In this document: positions 49,881 through 58,386 of the stretch, in pieces
Layout: every line of letters begins with the position of its first letter
Position numbering within the stretch: position 1 is the first letter of the stretch
Assembly: GCA_045806965.1 (NCBI GenBank)
Contig: JBJMIG010000035.1
Coordinates: 1-64,000 of the forward strand
Origin: DASYTH01 sp045806965
Lineage (GTDB): Bacteria > Actinomycetota > Actinomycetes > Mycobacteriales > Pseudonocardiaceae
Direction: 5' to 3'
DNA: 64,000 bases
The notes under the pieces: generated by a model
The model's input: the letters and a program-made list of their open reading frames with translations, nothing else
Told to the model about the DNA's origin: nothing
Database searches by the model: none
Made by a program: the position numbers and the translations under genes

Positions 49881-52117
49881 CCAAGGCCGCCGGCGAACCG
49901 GCCGCGCCGAACGTGCCGAGCTCGACCTACCGGCTCCAGCTGCACGCCGGTTTCGACCTCGACGCCGCCGCCGGGCTGGTGGACTACCTGCGCCGGCTGG
50001 GCGTGGGCGCGGTGTACACCTCGCCGCTGCTGACCGCCGCTCCCGGCTCGACGCACGGCTACGACGTGGTCGACCCGACCACGGTGAATCCGGAGCTCGG
50101 CGGCGAGCCGGCCAGGCAGCGGTTGGTGGCCGCGGCCCGGGCGGCCGGCCTCGGCCTCGTGGTGGACATCGTGCCCAACCACATGTCGGTGGCGGTGCCC
50201 AAGGCCAACCCGTGGTGGTGGGACGTGCTCGAACACGGCCCGGAGTCGCGCTACGCGGGCTACTTCGACATCGACTGGAGCCGGCGGCCGCTGCTGCTGC
50301 CGGTGCTCGGTGACGAGCCGGGCGCGGCGCCGGGCCAGGAGTACCCGCCGGACAGCCCGCACTATGAGCTGGTGTCCTGGCGGCGGGCCGACACCGAGCT
50401 CGGCTACCGGCGGTTCTTCGACATCAAGGAGCTGGCCGCGGTCCGGGTGGAGGACCCCGAGGTGTTCGAGGCCACGCATGCCCTGCCGCTGCGCTGGGTC
50501 GCCGCGGGCGAGGTGTGCGGGTTGCGGGTGGACCATCCCGACGGCCTCACCGACCCGGGCGGCTACGCCAGGCGGCTGCGCGAGGCGGACTGCTGGCTGG
50601 TGGTGGAGAAGATTCTCGGGCCCGGCGAGGAGCTGCCGGCGTCCTGGCCGGTGCACGGCACCACCGGCTACGACGCGCTGCGCCAGATCTGCGGGCTGTT
50701 CGTGGATCCGGCGGGGGAGCGGGTGATCAACGAACTGGCCGAGAAGCTCGGCGTGCGCACCGACTTCGCCGAGGTGGACCGGGAGTGCCGGCGGCTGGTG
50801 GCGACCACCTCGCTGGTCGCGGAGATGCGCCGGATCGCGGCGCTGGCCCCTGAGGTGTCCGAGGCGGTCGTCGCCGAGCTGATGGTGGAGTTCCCGGTGT
50901 ACCGGTCGTACCTGCCCGAGGGGCTCGAGCACTGGGAAACCGCGGTGGCGCGGGTTCGCCAAGCGCACGCCGACACCGCGGACGAATTGGACACTGTGGA
51001 CGCTCTTGACGAGCGGGTGCGAGCCGACCCGGCCGGTGAGCTGGCTCGACGAATCCAGCAAACCTCGGGGATGGTGGTGGCCAAGGGCACCGAGGACACC
51101 GCGTTCTACCGCTACACCAGGTTCATCGCACTGAACGAGGTGGGCGGCAGTCCGGACCGGTTCGGCGTGCCGATGGCCGAGTTCCACGTGGCCGCCGCGG
51201 CGCGCGAGGCGGGCTGGCCGGCCGGCATGACCGCACTGTCCACTCACGACACCAAGCGCTCCGAGGACGTGCGGGCCCGGCTGGCGGTGCTGGCCGAGTT
51301 GCCCGAGGAGTTCGCCGCCGCGGTGCATCGCTGGACCGCGCGCCGCGGCCTGCCGGAGCCGTCACTGAACCTGCTGGCCTGGCAGACCCTGGTGGGTGCC
51401 TGGCCGATCGGGCCGGAGCGGCTGACCGCGTATCTGGACAAGGCGGCCAAGGAGGCGAAGGTGCGCACCTCCTGGGTGGATCACGACGAGGAGTTCGAGG
51501 CCGCGGTGCGGGCCTGGCCCGGTGCGGTGCTCGGCGATGCGGACCTGGCCGCCGAGGTGGCCGACCTGGTGGACCGGGTTCGGCCGGCCGGCTGGGCCAA
51601 CTCGCTCGGTCAGAAGCTGATTTCGCTGGCCGGCCCCGGCGTACCGGATGTGTACCAGGGCACCGAGTTGTTCGACCTGTCCCTGGTGGACCCGGACAAC
51701 CGCAGGCCGGTGGACTACGCCGAGCGGGCCCGGCTGCTCGACGCGCTCGAGTCCGGTTGGCTGCCGGACCTCGACCAGAGCGGCGCGGCCAAGCTGCACG
51801 TCGTGCGCACGGTGCTGCGGCTGCGCCGGGACCGGCCCGACCTGTTCACCGGTTACCGCCCGGTGCACGCCGACGGTCCGGCCGCCGAGCACCTGCTGGC
51901 GTTCGCCCGAGGCGCGGACTTCGGGCTGGTGGCGGTGGCCACCCGGCTGCCGGTCGGCCTGGCCCGCGCGGGCGGCTGGCGAGACACCGTCCTGGCCGCA
52001 CCGGGCGGCGGCAACTGGACCGACCTGCTCACCGGTGCGGTGTTCGGCGGCCTGGTGCCGGTGCGTGAGCTGCTCGCCCGCTACCCGGTTGCGTTGCTGC
52101 TGCGGGGGGATACGTGA
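49877..52117 (+). CDS. treY: Malto-oligosyltrehalose synthase TreY
   Basis: 746 aa from GTG 49877. Blocks: STYRLQLHAGFDLDAAAGLVDYLRRLGVGAVYTSPLLTAAPGSTHGYDVVDP, VVDIVPNHMSV, GLRVDHPDGLTDPGGY (nucleophile Asp), LVVEKILGPGEELP (acid Glu), GTTGYDAL and STHDTKRSEDVRARL. Rearranges the reducing-end alpha-1,4 bond of maltodextrins into alpha,alpha-1,1 to give maltooligosyltrehalose. Slightly shorter than some homologs. 4-bp overlaps at both ends. Confidence 0.96.
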   Translation: MTKAAGEPAAPNVPSSTYRLQLHAGFDLDAAAGLVDYLRRLGVGAVYTSPLLTAAPGSTHGYDVVDPTTVNPELGGEPARQRLVAAARAAGLGLVVDIVPNHMSVAVPKANPWWWDVLEHGPESRYAGYFDIDWSRRPLLLPVLGDEPGAAPGQEYPPDSPHYELVSWRRADTELGYRRFFDIKELAAVRVEDPEVFEATHALPLRWVAAGEVCGLRVDHPDGLTDPGGYARRLREADCWLVVEKILGPGEELPASWPVHGTTGYDALRQICGLFVDPAGERVINELAEKLGVRTDFAEVDRECRRLVATTSLVAEMRRIAALAPEVSEAVVAELMVEFPVYRSYLPEGLEHWETAVARVRQAHADTADELDTVDALDERVRADPAGELARRIQQTSGMVVAKGTEDTAFYRYTRFIALNEVGGSPDRFGVPMAEFHVAAAAREAGWPAGMTALSTHDTKRSEDVRARLAVLAELPEEFAAAVHRWTARRGLPEPSLNLLAWQTLVGAWPIGPERLTAYLDKAAKEAKVRTSWVDHDEEFEAAVRAWPGAVLGDADLAAEVADLVDRVRPAGWANSLGQKLISLAGPGVPDVYQGTELFDLSLVDPDNRRPVDYAERARLLDALESGWLPDLDQSGAAKLHVVRTVLRLRRDRPDLFTGYRPVHADGPAAEHLLAFARGADFGLVAVATRLPVGLARAGGWRDTVLAAPGGGNWTDLLTGAVFGGLVPVRELLARYPVALLLRGDT

Positions 52118-53826
52118 GCGAGTTCGCGGTCTGGGCGCCGCACCGGGACCGGGTCCGGCTGCTCGCGGACGGCGTGACCCATCGGATGCACCGCGACGAG
52201 CGCGGCTGGTGGCACGCCGAGGCGGCCGGCGAGGACTACGCGTTCATGCTCGACGACGAGGACAGCCCGCTGCCCGATCCGCGGTCGCGCCGGCAGCCGG
52301 CCGGGGTACACGGGCTGTCCCGCCGCTACGACCACGACCGGTTCCGGTGGACGGACCAGCGGTGGACCGGCCGGTCGCTGCCCGGCAGCGTGATCTACGA
52401 GCTGCACGTCGGCACGTTCACCCCGGAGGGCACCTTCGACGCCGCCGCCGCGCGCCTGGATCACCTGGTGGACCTCGGCATCGACCTGGTTGAGCTGCTG
52501 CCGGTGAACGCCTTCGACGGCCCAGCGGGCTGGGGTTACGACGGCGTGCTCTGGGGGGCGGTGCACGAACCCTATGGCGGGCCGGACGGACTCAAGCGGT
52601 TCGTCGACGCCTGCCACGGGCGCGGCATCGGCGTGCTGCTGGACGTGGTGTACAACCACCTCGGCCCGTCCGGCGCCTATCTGGACCGCTTCGGCCCGTA
52701 CTTCGCCGGCCGGACGATCTGGGGTCCGGCGCTCAACCTGGACGGTCCGGACTCCGACGAGGTGCGCCGCTACGTACTGGACAACGCGCTCGGCTGGCTG
52801 CGCGACTTCCACCTCGACGGGCTCCGGCTCGACGCGGTCCACGCGCTGGCCGACCGCAGGGCCACGCACCTGCTCGAGGAACTGGCCGTTGCGGTGGACG
52901 CGCTGTCCGCTGGGCTGCGCCGGCCGCTGTCCCTGATCGCCGAGTCGGATCTCAACGATCCACGGCTGATCACCGATCGGCAGGCCGGCGGCTACGGGCT
53001 CGGCGCACAGTGGTCCGACGACGTGCACCACGCGCTGCACGTCGCGCTCACCGGGGAGACCGACGGCTACTACGCCGACTTCGCGGCGCCCGGCGCGCTG
53101 GCGCGGACGTTGCGCGGCGCCTACTTCCACACCGGCACCTGGTCGTCGTTCCGCGGCCGCAGTCACGGCCGGCCGGTCGACCCGCAGCGGGTGCCCGGCC
53201 ACCGGTTCGTCTGCTTCCTCCAGGACCACGACCAGATCGGCAACCGGGCCACCGGGGACCGGATGACCGCGACAATCCCGGCGGAGCGGATGCTCTGCGG
53301 TGCGGCGATCCTGCTCTGCTCGCCGTACACGCCGATGCTGTTCATGGGGGAGGAGTGGGCGGCCGGCACGCCCTGGCAGTTCTTCGCGTCGTTCCCCGAT
53401 CCGGAGCTCGCCGAGGCGGTGCGCAGCGGCCGGCGCGAGGAGTTCGCCCAGCACGGCTGGGGTCCGACCGAGGTGCCCGACCCGATGGATCCGACGACCG
53501 TGGCGCGCTCGACCCTGCGCTGGGGGGAGCTGGCCGAACCCGGGCACCGCAAGGTGTTCGACACCTACCGCGCGCTCATCGCGTTGCGCCGAGGGCACCC
53601 GGCGCTCGCCGACCCGAGGCTGGACAAGTTCACTGTGGACAGTCAGGGCGACGTTGTGGTGCTGCACCGGGGCGAGCTCCGGGTGGTGGTCAACCTCGGC
53701 GGGGCCGAGGCGACGGTCACCCTGGACCGCCCGGCCGGGGCGGTACTGCTCGCGTCCACCGAACCGGCCGGCACCGGCACCGAGCTGCGAATGCCGGCCG
53801 GATCGTTCGCGATCGTGCGGACCTGA
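52114..53826 (+). CDS. treZ: Malto-oligosyltrehalose trehalohydrolase TreZ
   Basis: 570 aa from GTG 52114. N-terminal E-set (FAVWAPHRDRVRLLADG), then PGSVIYELHVGTFTPEGTFDAAAARLDHLVDLGIDLVELLPVNAFDG, GWGYDGVLWGAVHEPYGGPDGL, LLDVVYNHLGPSGAYL, GLRLDAVHALADR (nucleophile Asp), LIAESDLNDPRL (acid Glu) and FLQDHDQIGNRA. Releases free trehalose from the TreY product. Completes a glycogen-to-trehalose route in one operon. Confidence 0.96.
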   Translation: MSEFAVWAPHRDRVRLLADGVTHRMHRDERGWWHAEAAGEDYAFMLDDEDSPLPDPRSRRQPAGVHGLSRRYDHDRFRWTDQRWTGRSLPGSVIYELHVGTFTPEGTFDAAAARLDHLVDLGIDLVELLPVNAFDGPAGWGYDGVLWGAVHEPYGGPDGLKRFVDACHGRGIGVLLDVVYNHLGPSGAYLDRFGPYFAGRTIWGPALNLDGPDSDEVRRYVLDNALGWLRDFHLDGLRLDAVHALADRRATHLLEELAVAVDALSAGLRRPLSLIAESDLNDPRLITDRQAGGYGLGAQWSDDVHHALHVALTGETDGYYADFAAPGALARTLRGAYFHTGTWSSFRGRSHGRPVDPQRVPGHRFVCFLQDHDQIGNRATGDRMTATIPAERMLCGAAILLCSPYTPMLFMGEEWAAGTPWQFFASFPDPELAEAVRSGRREEFAQHGWGPTEVPDPMDPTTVARSTLRWGELAEPGHRKVFDTYRALIALRRGHPALADPRLDKFTVDSQGDVVVLHRGELRVVVNLGGAEATVTLDRPAGAVLLASTEPAGTGTELRMPAGSFAIVRT

Positions 53827-53828
53827 GC

Positions 53829-54038
53829 TCAGTTGCCGGATCGAGGTGTTGGCAGTGGCGTGCGGGCCTCCTCCGGCCGCAGGCCGAGCGCCGCCAGCAG
53901 GGCCGCGCAGTCCGCTGCGTCGACGGCCGCGGCAGCCACCGCCCGCACCGCCCGTGCCCGCTGAGCCAGTGCGATCGACGGGTCCTCGACGACATCGTGT
54001 GGGGGAGTGATGAGCTCATCCGCGGTAATCGGCAACAC
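53829..54038 (-). CDS. Small hypothetical protein, 69 aa
   Basis: GTG 54038 has a strong ribosome site (GCGGAGGTG, 8 nt upstream), which decides this start. Product VLPITADELITPPHDVVEDPSIALAQRARAVRAVAAAAVDAADCAALLAALGLRPEEARTPLP is helical and acidic, no family recognised. Convergent with treZ, ending 3 bp from its stop. Confidence 0.55.
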   Translation of the reverse strand: MLPITADELITPPHDVVEDPSIALAQRARAVRAVAAAAVDAADCAALLAALGLRPEEARTPLPTPRSGN

Positions 54039-54213
54039 CGTTCGACACCTCCGCCTAGGTCGGAGTCGCACGACTACCCGGCGCTCCGCGGTCCGAAACC
54101 GCGTGGGCGCCACAGTTGGGGAATACCCCCGTTTGCCGGATCAACCCCCGGGTATCCGGCGGCGATCGTGACCGGCAGGTAGGTTCGGATCTCCAGCGAG
54201 TGCAGGAGGACAC

Positions 54214-54510
54214 ATGAGCATCAGTGACGAGGACATCAACCGGCCGGGCGGCGGCGACCACGGCCCGGCGGACGGCGGCGCGAGCGGGGCTCCCGGTGGG
54301 CACGACGGCGGTGCCGATGGTGGCGCCGACGGCGGTGCCCTCGCGGGTGGCGACGGTGGTGCCGATGGTGGCGCCGACGGCGGCGCTGACGGCGGTGCTG
54401 ACGGTGGTGCCGGTGGCGCGGACGGCGGCGCGGTTGACGGTGGTGCCGGTGGCGCGGACGGCGGCGCGGTTGACGGTGGCGCCGGTGGCGCGGACGGCGG
54501 CGGCGTCTGA
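54214..54510 (+). CDS. 98-aa Gly/Ala/Asp repeat peptide, candidate modification substrate
   Basis: ATG 54214 preceded by an excellent ribosome site (GCAGGAGGACAC). The first 17 residues (MSISDEDINRPGGGDHG) are ordinary; after that the chain is almost only G, A and D in DGGA-type repeats with a few V. At the DNA level a 36-bp unit repeats from 54412 (54412, 54448, partial at 54484). Low complexity makes chance coding a worry, but the start signal, short non-repetitive N-terminus and placement 28 bp before an oxygenase gene support a real product. Could be a precursor peptide modified by its neighbours, or a secreted or structural filler; no signal peptide. Confidence 0.65.
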   Translation: MSISDEDINRPGGGDHGPADGGASGAPGGHDGGADGGADGGALAGGDGGADGGADGGADGGADGGAGGADGGAVDGGAGGADGGAVDGGAGGADGGGV

Positions 54511-54538
54511 TGGTGCGGCGGCCGGCGGCGTGTGAGGC

Positions 54539-55789
54539 GTGACTGCTGAGGTGTCCGGCCACGCCGGGCGGCCCGTGTTCGTGGACCGCCCGGCACTGCG
54601 CCGCTGCGTCGGCGTCGAGCCGACCGAGTTCGCGGAGCGGCACTGGGGTCGCCGCCCGCTGTTGACCAGGGCGGCCGAGCTGCCCAAGGCGTTCGACGAC
54701 CTGCTCACCCTGGACGGCGTGGACGAGCTGCTGTCCAGCCGGGGGCTGCGCACGCCCTTTCTCCGGGTGGCCCGCAACGGCACGGTGCTCTCCTCCGCCC
54801 AGTTCACCGGCTCAGGCGGGGTGGGCGCGGAGATCGCCGACCAGGTCGCCGACGACGCGGTGCTCCGGTTGTTCGCCGACGGCTGCACGCTGGTGCTCCA
54901 GGGCCTGCACCGGCTGTGGCCGCCGGTGATCGACTTCGCCGGCCGGCTCGGCCTCGACCTCGGGCATCCGGTGCAGGCCAACGCCTACATCACACCGGCA
55001 TCCGCACAGGGCTTCGCCGCGCACTACGACGTGCACGACGTGTTCGTGCTCCAGCTCGCCGGGCGCAAACGCTGGCTGGTACACGATCCGGTGCATCCGG
55101 ATCCGCTGCGCAGCCAACCCTGGCAGCCACGCGCCGCCGCGGTGGCCGAGCGGGCCGGCGAGCAGCCGCACCTCGAGGCCGAGCTCGCGCCCGGCGACGT
55201 GCTCTACCTCCCGCGTGGCTACCTGCACTCGGCCACGGCGCTCGGCGAGGTGTCCGCACACCTGACCGTCGGGGTGCACGTGATCACCCGCTACGCCCTG
55301 GTCGAGGCGTTGTGCGCGTTGGCGGCCGACGACGCCGGCCTGCGCTCGTCGCTGCCGCTCGGCATGGACGCCGCCGATCCGGCGCACCTCGAGGCGGAGC
55401 TCACCGCCACGGTCGAGCTGCTGGTGCGCCGGCTGCGCGAGACCGATCCGGCCGAGGTGGCGAGGATCGCGCGGGACCGGGTCTGGGACGGCAGCCGGCC
55501 GCTGCCGCTCGCGCCGCTGGCGCAGGCCGGTGCGGTCGCGGCGGTCCGCGTCGGGGACCGGGTGCGGGTGCGTCCCGGGTTGCGGTTCGCACTGCGCAGC
55601 GAGGGCGACACCGTGCTGCTCGACCTGCCAGGTGACCAGCTCTCCCTGCCCGGCTCCACCGCGGCGGCGCTGCGCGTGCTCCTCGGCGGCGAGGCCGTCG
55701 CGATCGGCGAGCTGCCCGGCCTCGACCACGACGACCAGGTGGTCGTGGTGCGCCGGATGCTCCGCGAGGGCCTCGTGGTGCCGGCTTGA
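54539..55789 (+). CDS. JmjC/cupin-type Fe(II)/2-oxoglutarate oxygenase
   Basis: 416 aa from GTG 54539. Ribosomal-oxygenase-like (RoxA/NO66 type) layout: EFAERHWGRRPLLTRAAELPKAFDDLLTLDGVDELLSSRGLRTPFLRVARNG, then the jelly roll with HYD (His162, Asp164) in HYDVHDVFVLQLAGRKRWLVHDP and the distal His230 in YLPRGYLHSATALGEVSAHLTVG, completing the iron triad. A C-terminal winged-helix-like part follows (RFALRSEGDTVLLDLPGD, RRMLREGLVVPA). Such enzymes hydroxylate protein side chains. The upstream repeat peptide is a candidate substrate; a ribosomal protein is the alternative. TTGA overlap with the next gene. Confidence 0.82.
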   Translation: MTAEVSGHAGRPVFVDRPALRRCVGVEPTEFAERHWGRRPLLTRAAELPKAFDDLLTLDGVDELLSSRGLRTPFLRVARNGTVLSSAQFTGSGGVGAEIADQVADDAVLRLFADGCTLVLQGLHRLWPPVIDFAGRLGLDLGHPVQANAYITPASAQGFAAHYDVHDVFVLQLAGRKRWLVHDPVHPDPLRSQPWQPRAAAVAERAGEQPHLEAELAPGDVLYLPRGYLHSATALGEVSAHLTVGVHVITRYALVEALCALAADDAGLRSSLPLGMDAADPAHLEAELTATVELLVRRLRETDPAEVARIARDRVWDGSRPLPLAPLAQAGAVAAVRVGDRVRVRPGLRFALRSEGDTVLLDLPGDQLSLPGSTAAALRVLLGGEAVAIGELPGLDHDDQVVVVRRMLREGLVVPA

Positions 55790-56640
55790 CCGGGGAGCGG
55801 TGCTCGGCGGCGAGTACCCGCCGCAACGATCCGCTCGCCGCGACCGCGCCGCCGGTGCTTCGCTGGCTGCTGGTCGAGCAGCCGGGGCCGTGGGGGCCGA
55901 CCGCCCTGCGCCAGTCCCGGCTGCCCGCCGGGGTGGCCGACGCGCTCGCCGCCAAGGCGCACCAGGCCGACGCCCGCCTGGTGCTCATTCGTCGGGTGTT
56001 CCGGTCCTCCGCCCGCCGCCGCTGGGCGTTCGCCGATTCCCGCCCCGGCCACGAGGGCATCTGGTGGGGGGAGTTCGACGATCCGGCGGAGCTCGGTGGC
56101 CTGGAACTCGCCGAACTTGGCGGGGTGCCGTCCACCACGCCGGTCTACCTGGTCTGCACGCACGGCAAGCACGACGCCTGTTGCGCGCTGCACGGCCGGC
56201 CGCTCGCCGCCGCGCTGGCCGCTGCCCGGCCGGCCGAGACATGGGAGTGCTCGCACATCGGCGGCGACCGCTTCGCCGGCAACCTGGTGACGCTGCCGCA
56301 CGGTTTCTACTACGGCCGGGTGCCGCTGGACCAGGTGGTCGGGCTCGCCGTCGGCTACGAGGCTGGCACGGTCGACCTGCGCTGGCTGCGCGGCCGGTCC
56401 TCGTTGTCGCCGCCGGCCCAGGCGGCCCAACACTTCGTCCGGTTACGCCTTGGCGAGTTGGGCCGGGACGCCCTGCGGCCGGCCGAGGTGCGGCGGCTCG
56501 GCCACGAGCTGTGGCGGGTCGAGCTGGACGGCGGTGTGGGTGTGACGGTGCGGGCCGTGCACGAGCGCAGCGACACTCCGCTCACCTGCTCCGCCCGGGT
56601 GTCGGCCCCGATCAAGCGCTTCGAACTGGTGGAGTCCTGA
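55786..56640 (+). CDS. Sucrase/ferredoxin-like thioredoxin-fold protein
   Basis: 284 aa from TTG 55786, overlapping the oxygenase stop. Suc_Fer-like motif: VYLVCTHGKHDACCALHGRPLAAAL (Cys 124, 132, 133) and WECSHIGGDRFAGNLVTLPHGFYYG (Cys155, His157), consistent with a 2Fe-2S thioredoxin-like ferredoxin. The N-terminal LRWLLVEQPGPWGPTALRQSRL and a C-terminal winged part (RLGHELWRVELDGGVGVTVRA) are usual. In this operon it may supply electrons or keep the oxygenase iron reduced; inferred from coupling. Confidence 0.85.
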   Translation: MTGERCSAASTRRNDPLAATAPPVLRWLLVEQPGPWGPTALRQSRLPAGVADALAAKAHQADARLVLIRRVFRSSARRRWAFADSRPGHEGIWWGEFDDPAELGGLELAELGGVPSTTPVYLVCTHGKHDACCALHGRPLAAALAAARPAETWECSHIGGDRFAGNLVTLPHGFYYGRVPLDQVVGLAVGYEAGTVDLRWLRGRSSLSPPAQAAQHFVRLRLGELGRDALRPAEVRRLGHELWRVELDGGVGVTVRAVHERSDTPLTCSARVSAPIKRFELVES

Positions 56641-56663
56641 CCCTTCGCCGGTTTACCGGCCGA

Positions 56664-56681
56664 CGGTCGGGTACCCGACCG
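56664..56681. promoter_or_regulatory. 18-bp perfect palindrome just before the F420-type oxidoreductase
   Basis: CGGTCGGGTACCCGACCG ends 3 nt before the ATG, covering the ribosome-site position. Either an operator or an mRNA hairpin limiting translation. Confidence 0.5.
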
Positions 56682-56684
56682 GGC

Positions 56685-57650
56685 ATGGTGAGCTTCGGAT
56701 ACTTTCTGTCCTGCGAGGAGTTCGGTCCGCACGAGCTGGTTCGGCAGGCGAAACTGGCCGAGCAGGCGGGTTTCGACCGGCTGTGGATCTCCGACCACTA
56801 CCACCCGTGGAACGACGAGCAGGGCCAGAGCCCGTTCGTCTGGTCGGTGATCGGCGCGATCTCCGAAGCGACGAGCCTGCCGGTGACCACGGCGGTGACC
56901 TGTCCGACCGTGCGCATCCATCCGGCCGTGATCGCACAGGCCGCCGCCACCGCGGCCGTTCAGCTCGATGGCCGGTTCGTCCTCGGTGTCGGCAGCGGCG
57001 AGGCGCTCAACGAGCATGTGCTCGGTGGGCCGTGGCCGCCCACCGACACCCGGCTGGAGATGCTCGAGGAGGCCGTCGAGGTGATCCGTGCGCTGCACGG
57101 CGGCACCGAGGTCAGCTACCGAGGGCGGCACTACACGGTTGAGAACGCTCGGGTGTACACCGTCCCGTCCGAGCCCGTGCCCATCTACCTCTCCGGGCTC
57201 GGACCGAAGGCGGCCCGGCTGGCCGGCCGGATTGGCGACGGGTTCATCTGTACCAAACCCGATGCCGAACTGGTGGCCGCGTTTCGGGACGCCGGCGGGG
57301 CGGACCGGCCCGCACAGGCCGGGTTCAAGGTCTGCCACGCGAGCACCGAGCAGGCCGGGCTGGACACCGCGCATCGGTTGTGGCCCAACTCGATGCTGCC
57401 CGGTGAGCTGTCCCAGGTGCTGCCGACGCCCCGGCACTTCGAGCAGGCTTCCCAACTGGTCAGCAAGGAGACGATGGCCGGCACGCTGCCCTGCGGCCCG
57501 GATCCCGAGCCCTACCTCCGGACGATCCGCGAGTACCTCGACGCCGGTTTCACCGAGCTCTACGTCAACCAGATCGGCCCCGAGCAGGCGCGGTTCTTCA
57601 CGTTCTGGGAGCGCGAGGTCCGCTCCGCGGTTTACGCCGAAGCACGGTGA
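56685..57650 (+). CDS. F420-dependent LLM-class oxidoreductase (TIGR03557-like)
   Basis: 321 aa, luciferase-like barrel: FGYFLSCEEFGPHELVRQAKLAEQAGFDRLWISDHYHPWNDEQGQSPFVWSVIGAISEATSLPVTTAVTCPTVRIHPAVIAQAAATAAVQLDGRFVLGVGSGEALNEHVLG. Close to the F420-dependent glucose-6-phosphate dehydrogenase group (HxYxPW near residue 40), but substrate unproven; many paralogs exist. Produces or uses F420H2 for enzymes such as the Ddn-family protein at 8156. Its start is ATG 56685. Confidence 0.88.
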   Translation: MVSFGYFLSCEEFGPHELVRQAKLAEQAGFDRLWISDHYHPWNDEQGQSPFVWSVIGAISEATSLPVTTAVTCPTVRIHPAVIAQAAATAAVQLDGRFVLGVGSGEALNEHVLGGPWPPTDTRLEMLEEAVEVIRALHGGTEVSYRGRHYTVENARVYTVPSEPVPIYLSGLGPKAARLAGRIGDGFICTKPDAELVAAFRDAGGADRPAQAGFKVCHASTEQAGLDTAHRLWPNSMLPGELSQVLPTPRHFEQASQLVSKETMAGTLPCGPDPEPYLRTIREYLDAGFTELYVNQIGPEQARFFTFWEREVRSAVYAEAR

Positions 57651-57656
57651 CCAACC

Positions 57657-57722
57657 CGCGAGTCGCGCGCTCGGGCAAGCGAGTCGCGCGCTCGGGCAAC
57701 TGACTCTCGCGCTCAGGCAACG
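57657..57722. repeat. Dispersed 21-bp repeat, locus 4 (three units)
   Basis: GCGAGTCGCGCGCTCGGGCAA twice, then CTGACTCTCGCGCTCAGGCAA, between convergent genes, 7 bp after the oxidoreductase stop. Confidence 0.85.
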
Positions 57723-57781
57723 CCTCGTGTAGCACGGCGCAGCGGGGACTCAGCCCGGGGATGACTTGGCGCGGTGATGAC

Positions 57782-58294
57782 TCAGCGCTGGCCGGCCAGA
57801 CCAGCGACTGCCGGCAACGGGAAGGTGGCCAGCCGTTCGGCGAAGCCGTCGTCGCAGAACGCGGCGCGCAGCGCCGGCGGGTCGGGCTGGCCGGGGTAGC
57901 CGTCGGCGCGCAGTGCGTCGACGAACCCGGCCACCACGGCGGACGGCGCCAGCACGTCGTACCCGAGGTAGCACAGGACGATCATGTCGTCACCGCGACC
58001 GCCCTCCAGCGCCGCCGCCCAGCCGTTCTCCTCGTCCCAGATCAGCGCGAGGTCGTGGTCGGGGTAGCCGGGCAGCCGCCCGTCCAGCGCGACGTAGGCG
58101 CTGGCCCGTTCGTCCAGGTCCCAACAGGTCGCCTCGAAGCCCACCCCCAGCGCATCGCCGACCTCCCGCAGGTATCGGCACAGCCCTCTGGCCAGCGGCC
58201 CGTACGGCTCCAGTTCCACTGCCCCACCGCCTCCCGTGTTCTCGCGGCCGGGAAGTACCCGCGCGGTGTATCCCCCAACCATGACCCAGGTCAC
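57782..58294 (-). CDS. DUF6292-like hypothetical protein
   Basis: About 170 aa (GTG 58294 or ATG 58282; earlier in-frame starts fall inside the terminator at 58321-58362, so are unlikely). GGAVELEPYGPLARGLCRYLREVGDALGVGFEATCWDLDERASAYVALDGRLPGYPDHDLALIWDEENGWAAALEGG and CYLGYDVLAPSAVVAGFVDALRADGYPG fit the actinobacterial DUF6292 family, function unknown. Cytosolic, no motif of catalysis. Confidence 0.65.
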   Translation of the reverse strand: MTWVMVGGYTARVLPGRENTGGGGAVELEPYGPLARGLCRYLREVGDALGVGFEATCWDLDERASAYVALDGRLPGYPDHDLALIWDEENGWAAALEGGRGDDMIVLCYLGYDVLAPSAVVAGFVDALRADGYPGQPDPPALRAAFCDDGFAERLATFPLPAVAGLAGQR

Positions 58295-58320
58295 GATTGG
58301 TGGATCCCGGTCCAGCGACA

Positions 58321-58362
58321 CAAAAAGGTGGGGTGGCCGCTCGGCATGCGGCCACCCCACCT
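58321..58362 (-). terminator. Intrinsic terminator of the subtilase gene
   Basis: On the minus strand a perfect 15-bp stem (arms 58348-58362 and 58326-58340) with a 7-nt loop is followed by TTTTTG. This is the only clear Rho-independent terminator with a T-run I saw in the window. Confidence 0.9.
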
Positions 58363-58386
58363 CAGTCGTCAGTTACTGGCTACTCC

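Noticed and set aside
54412..54504. A selfish minisatellite rather than a gene
   Set aside because: Kept as coding because of the strong ribosome site, in-frame 36-bp units (12 codons) and tight spacing to the next gene, though it remains uncertain.
58295..58360. A longer N-terminus for the DUF6292-like gene
   Set aside because: It would place the start inside the intrinsic terminator of the subtilase gene; the domain begins later.
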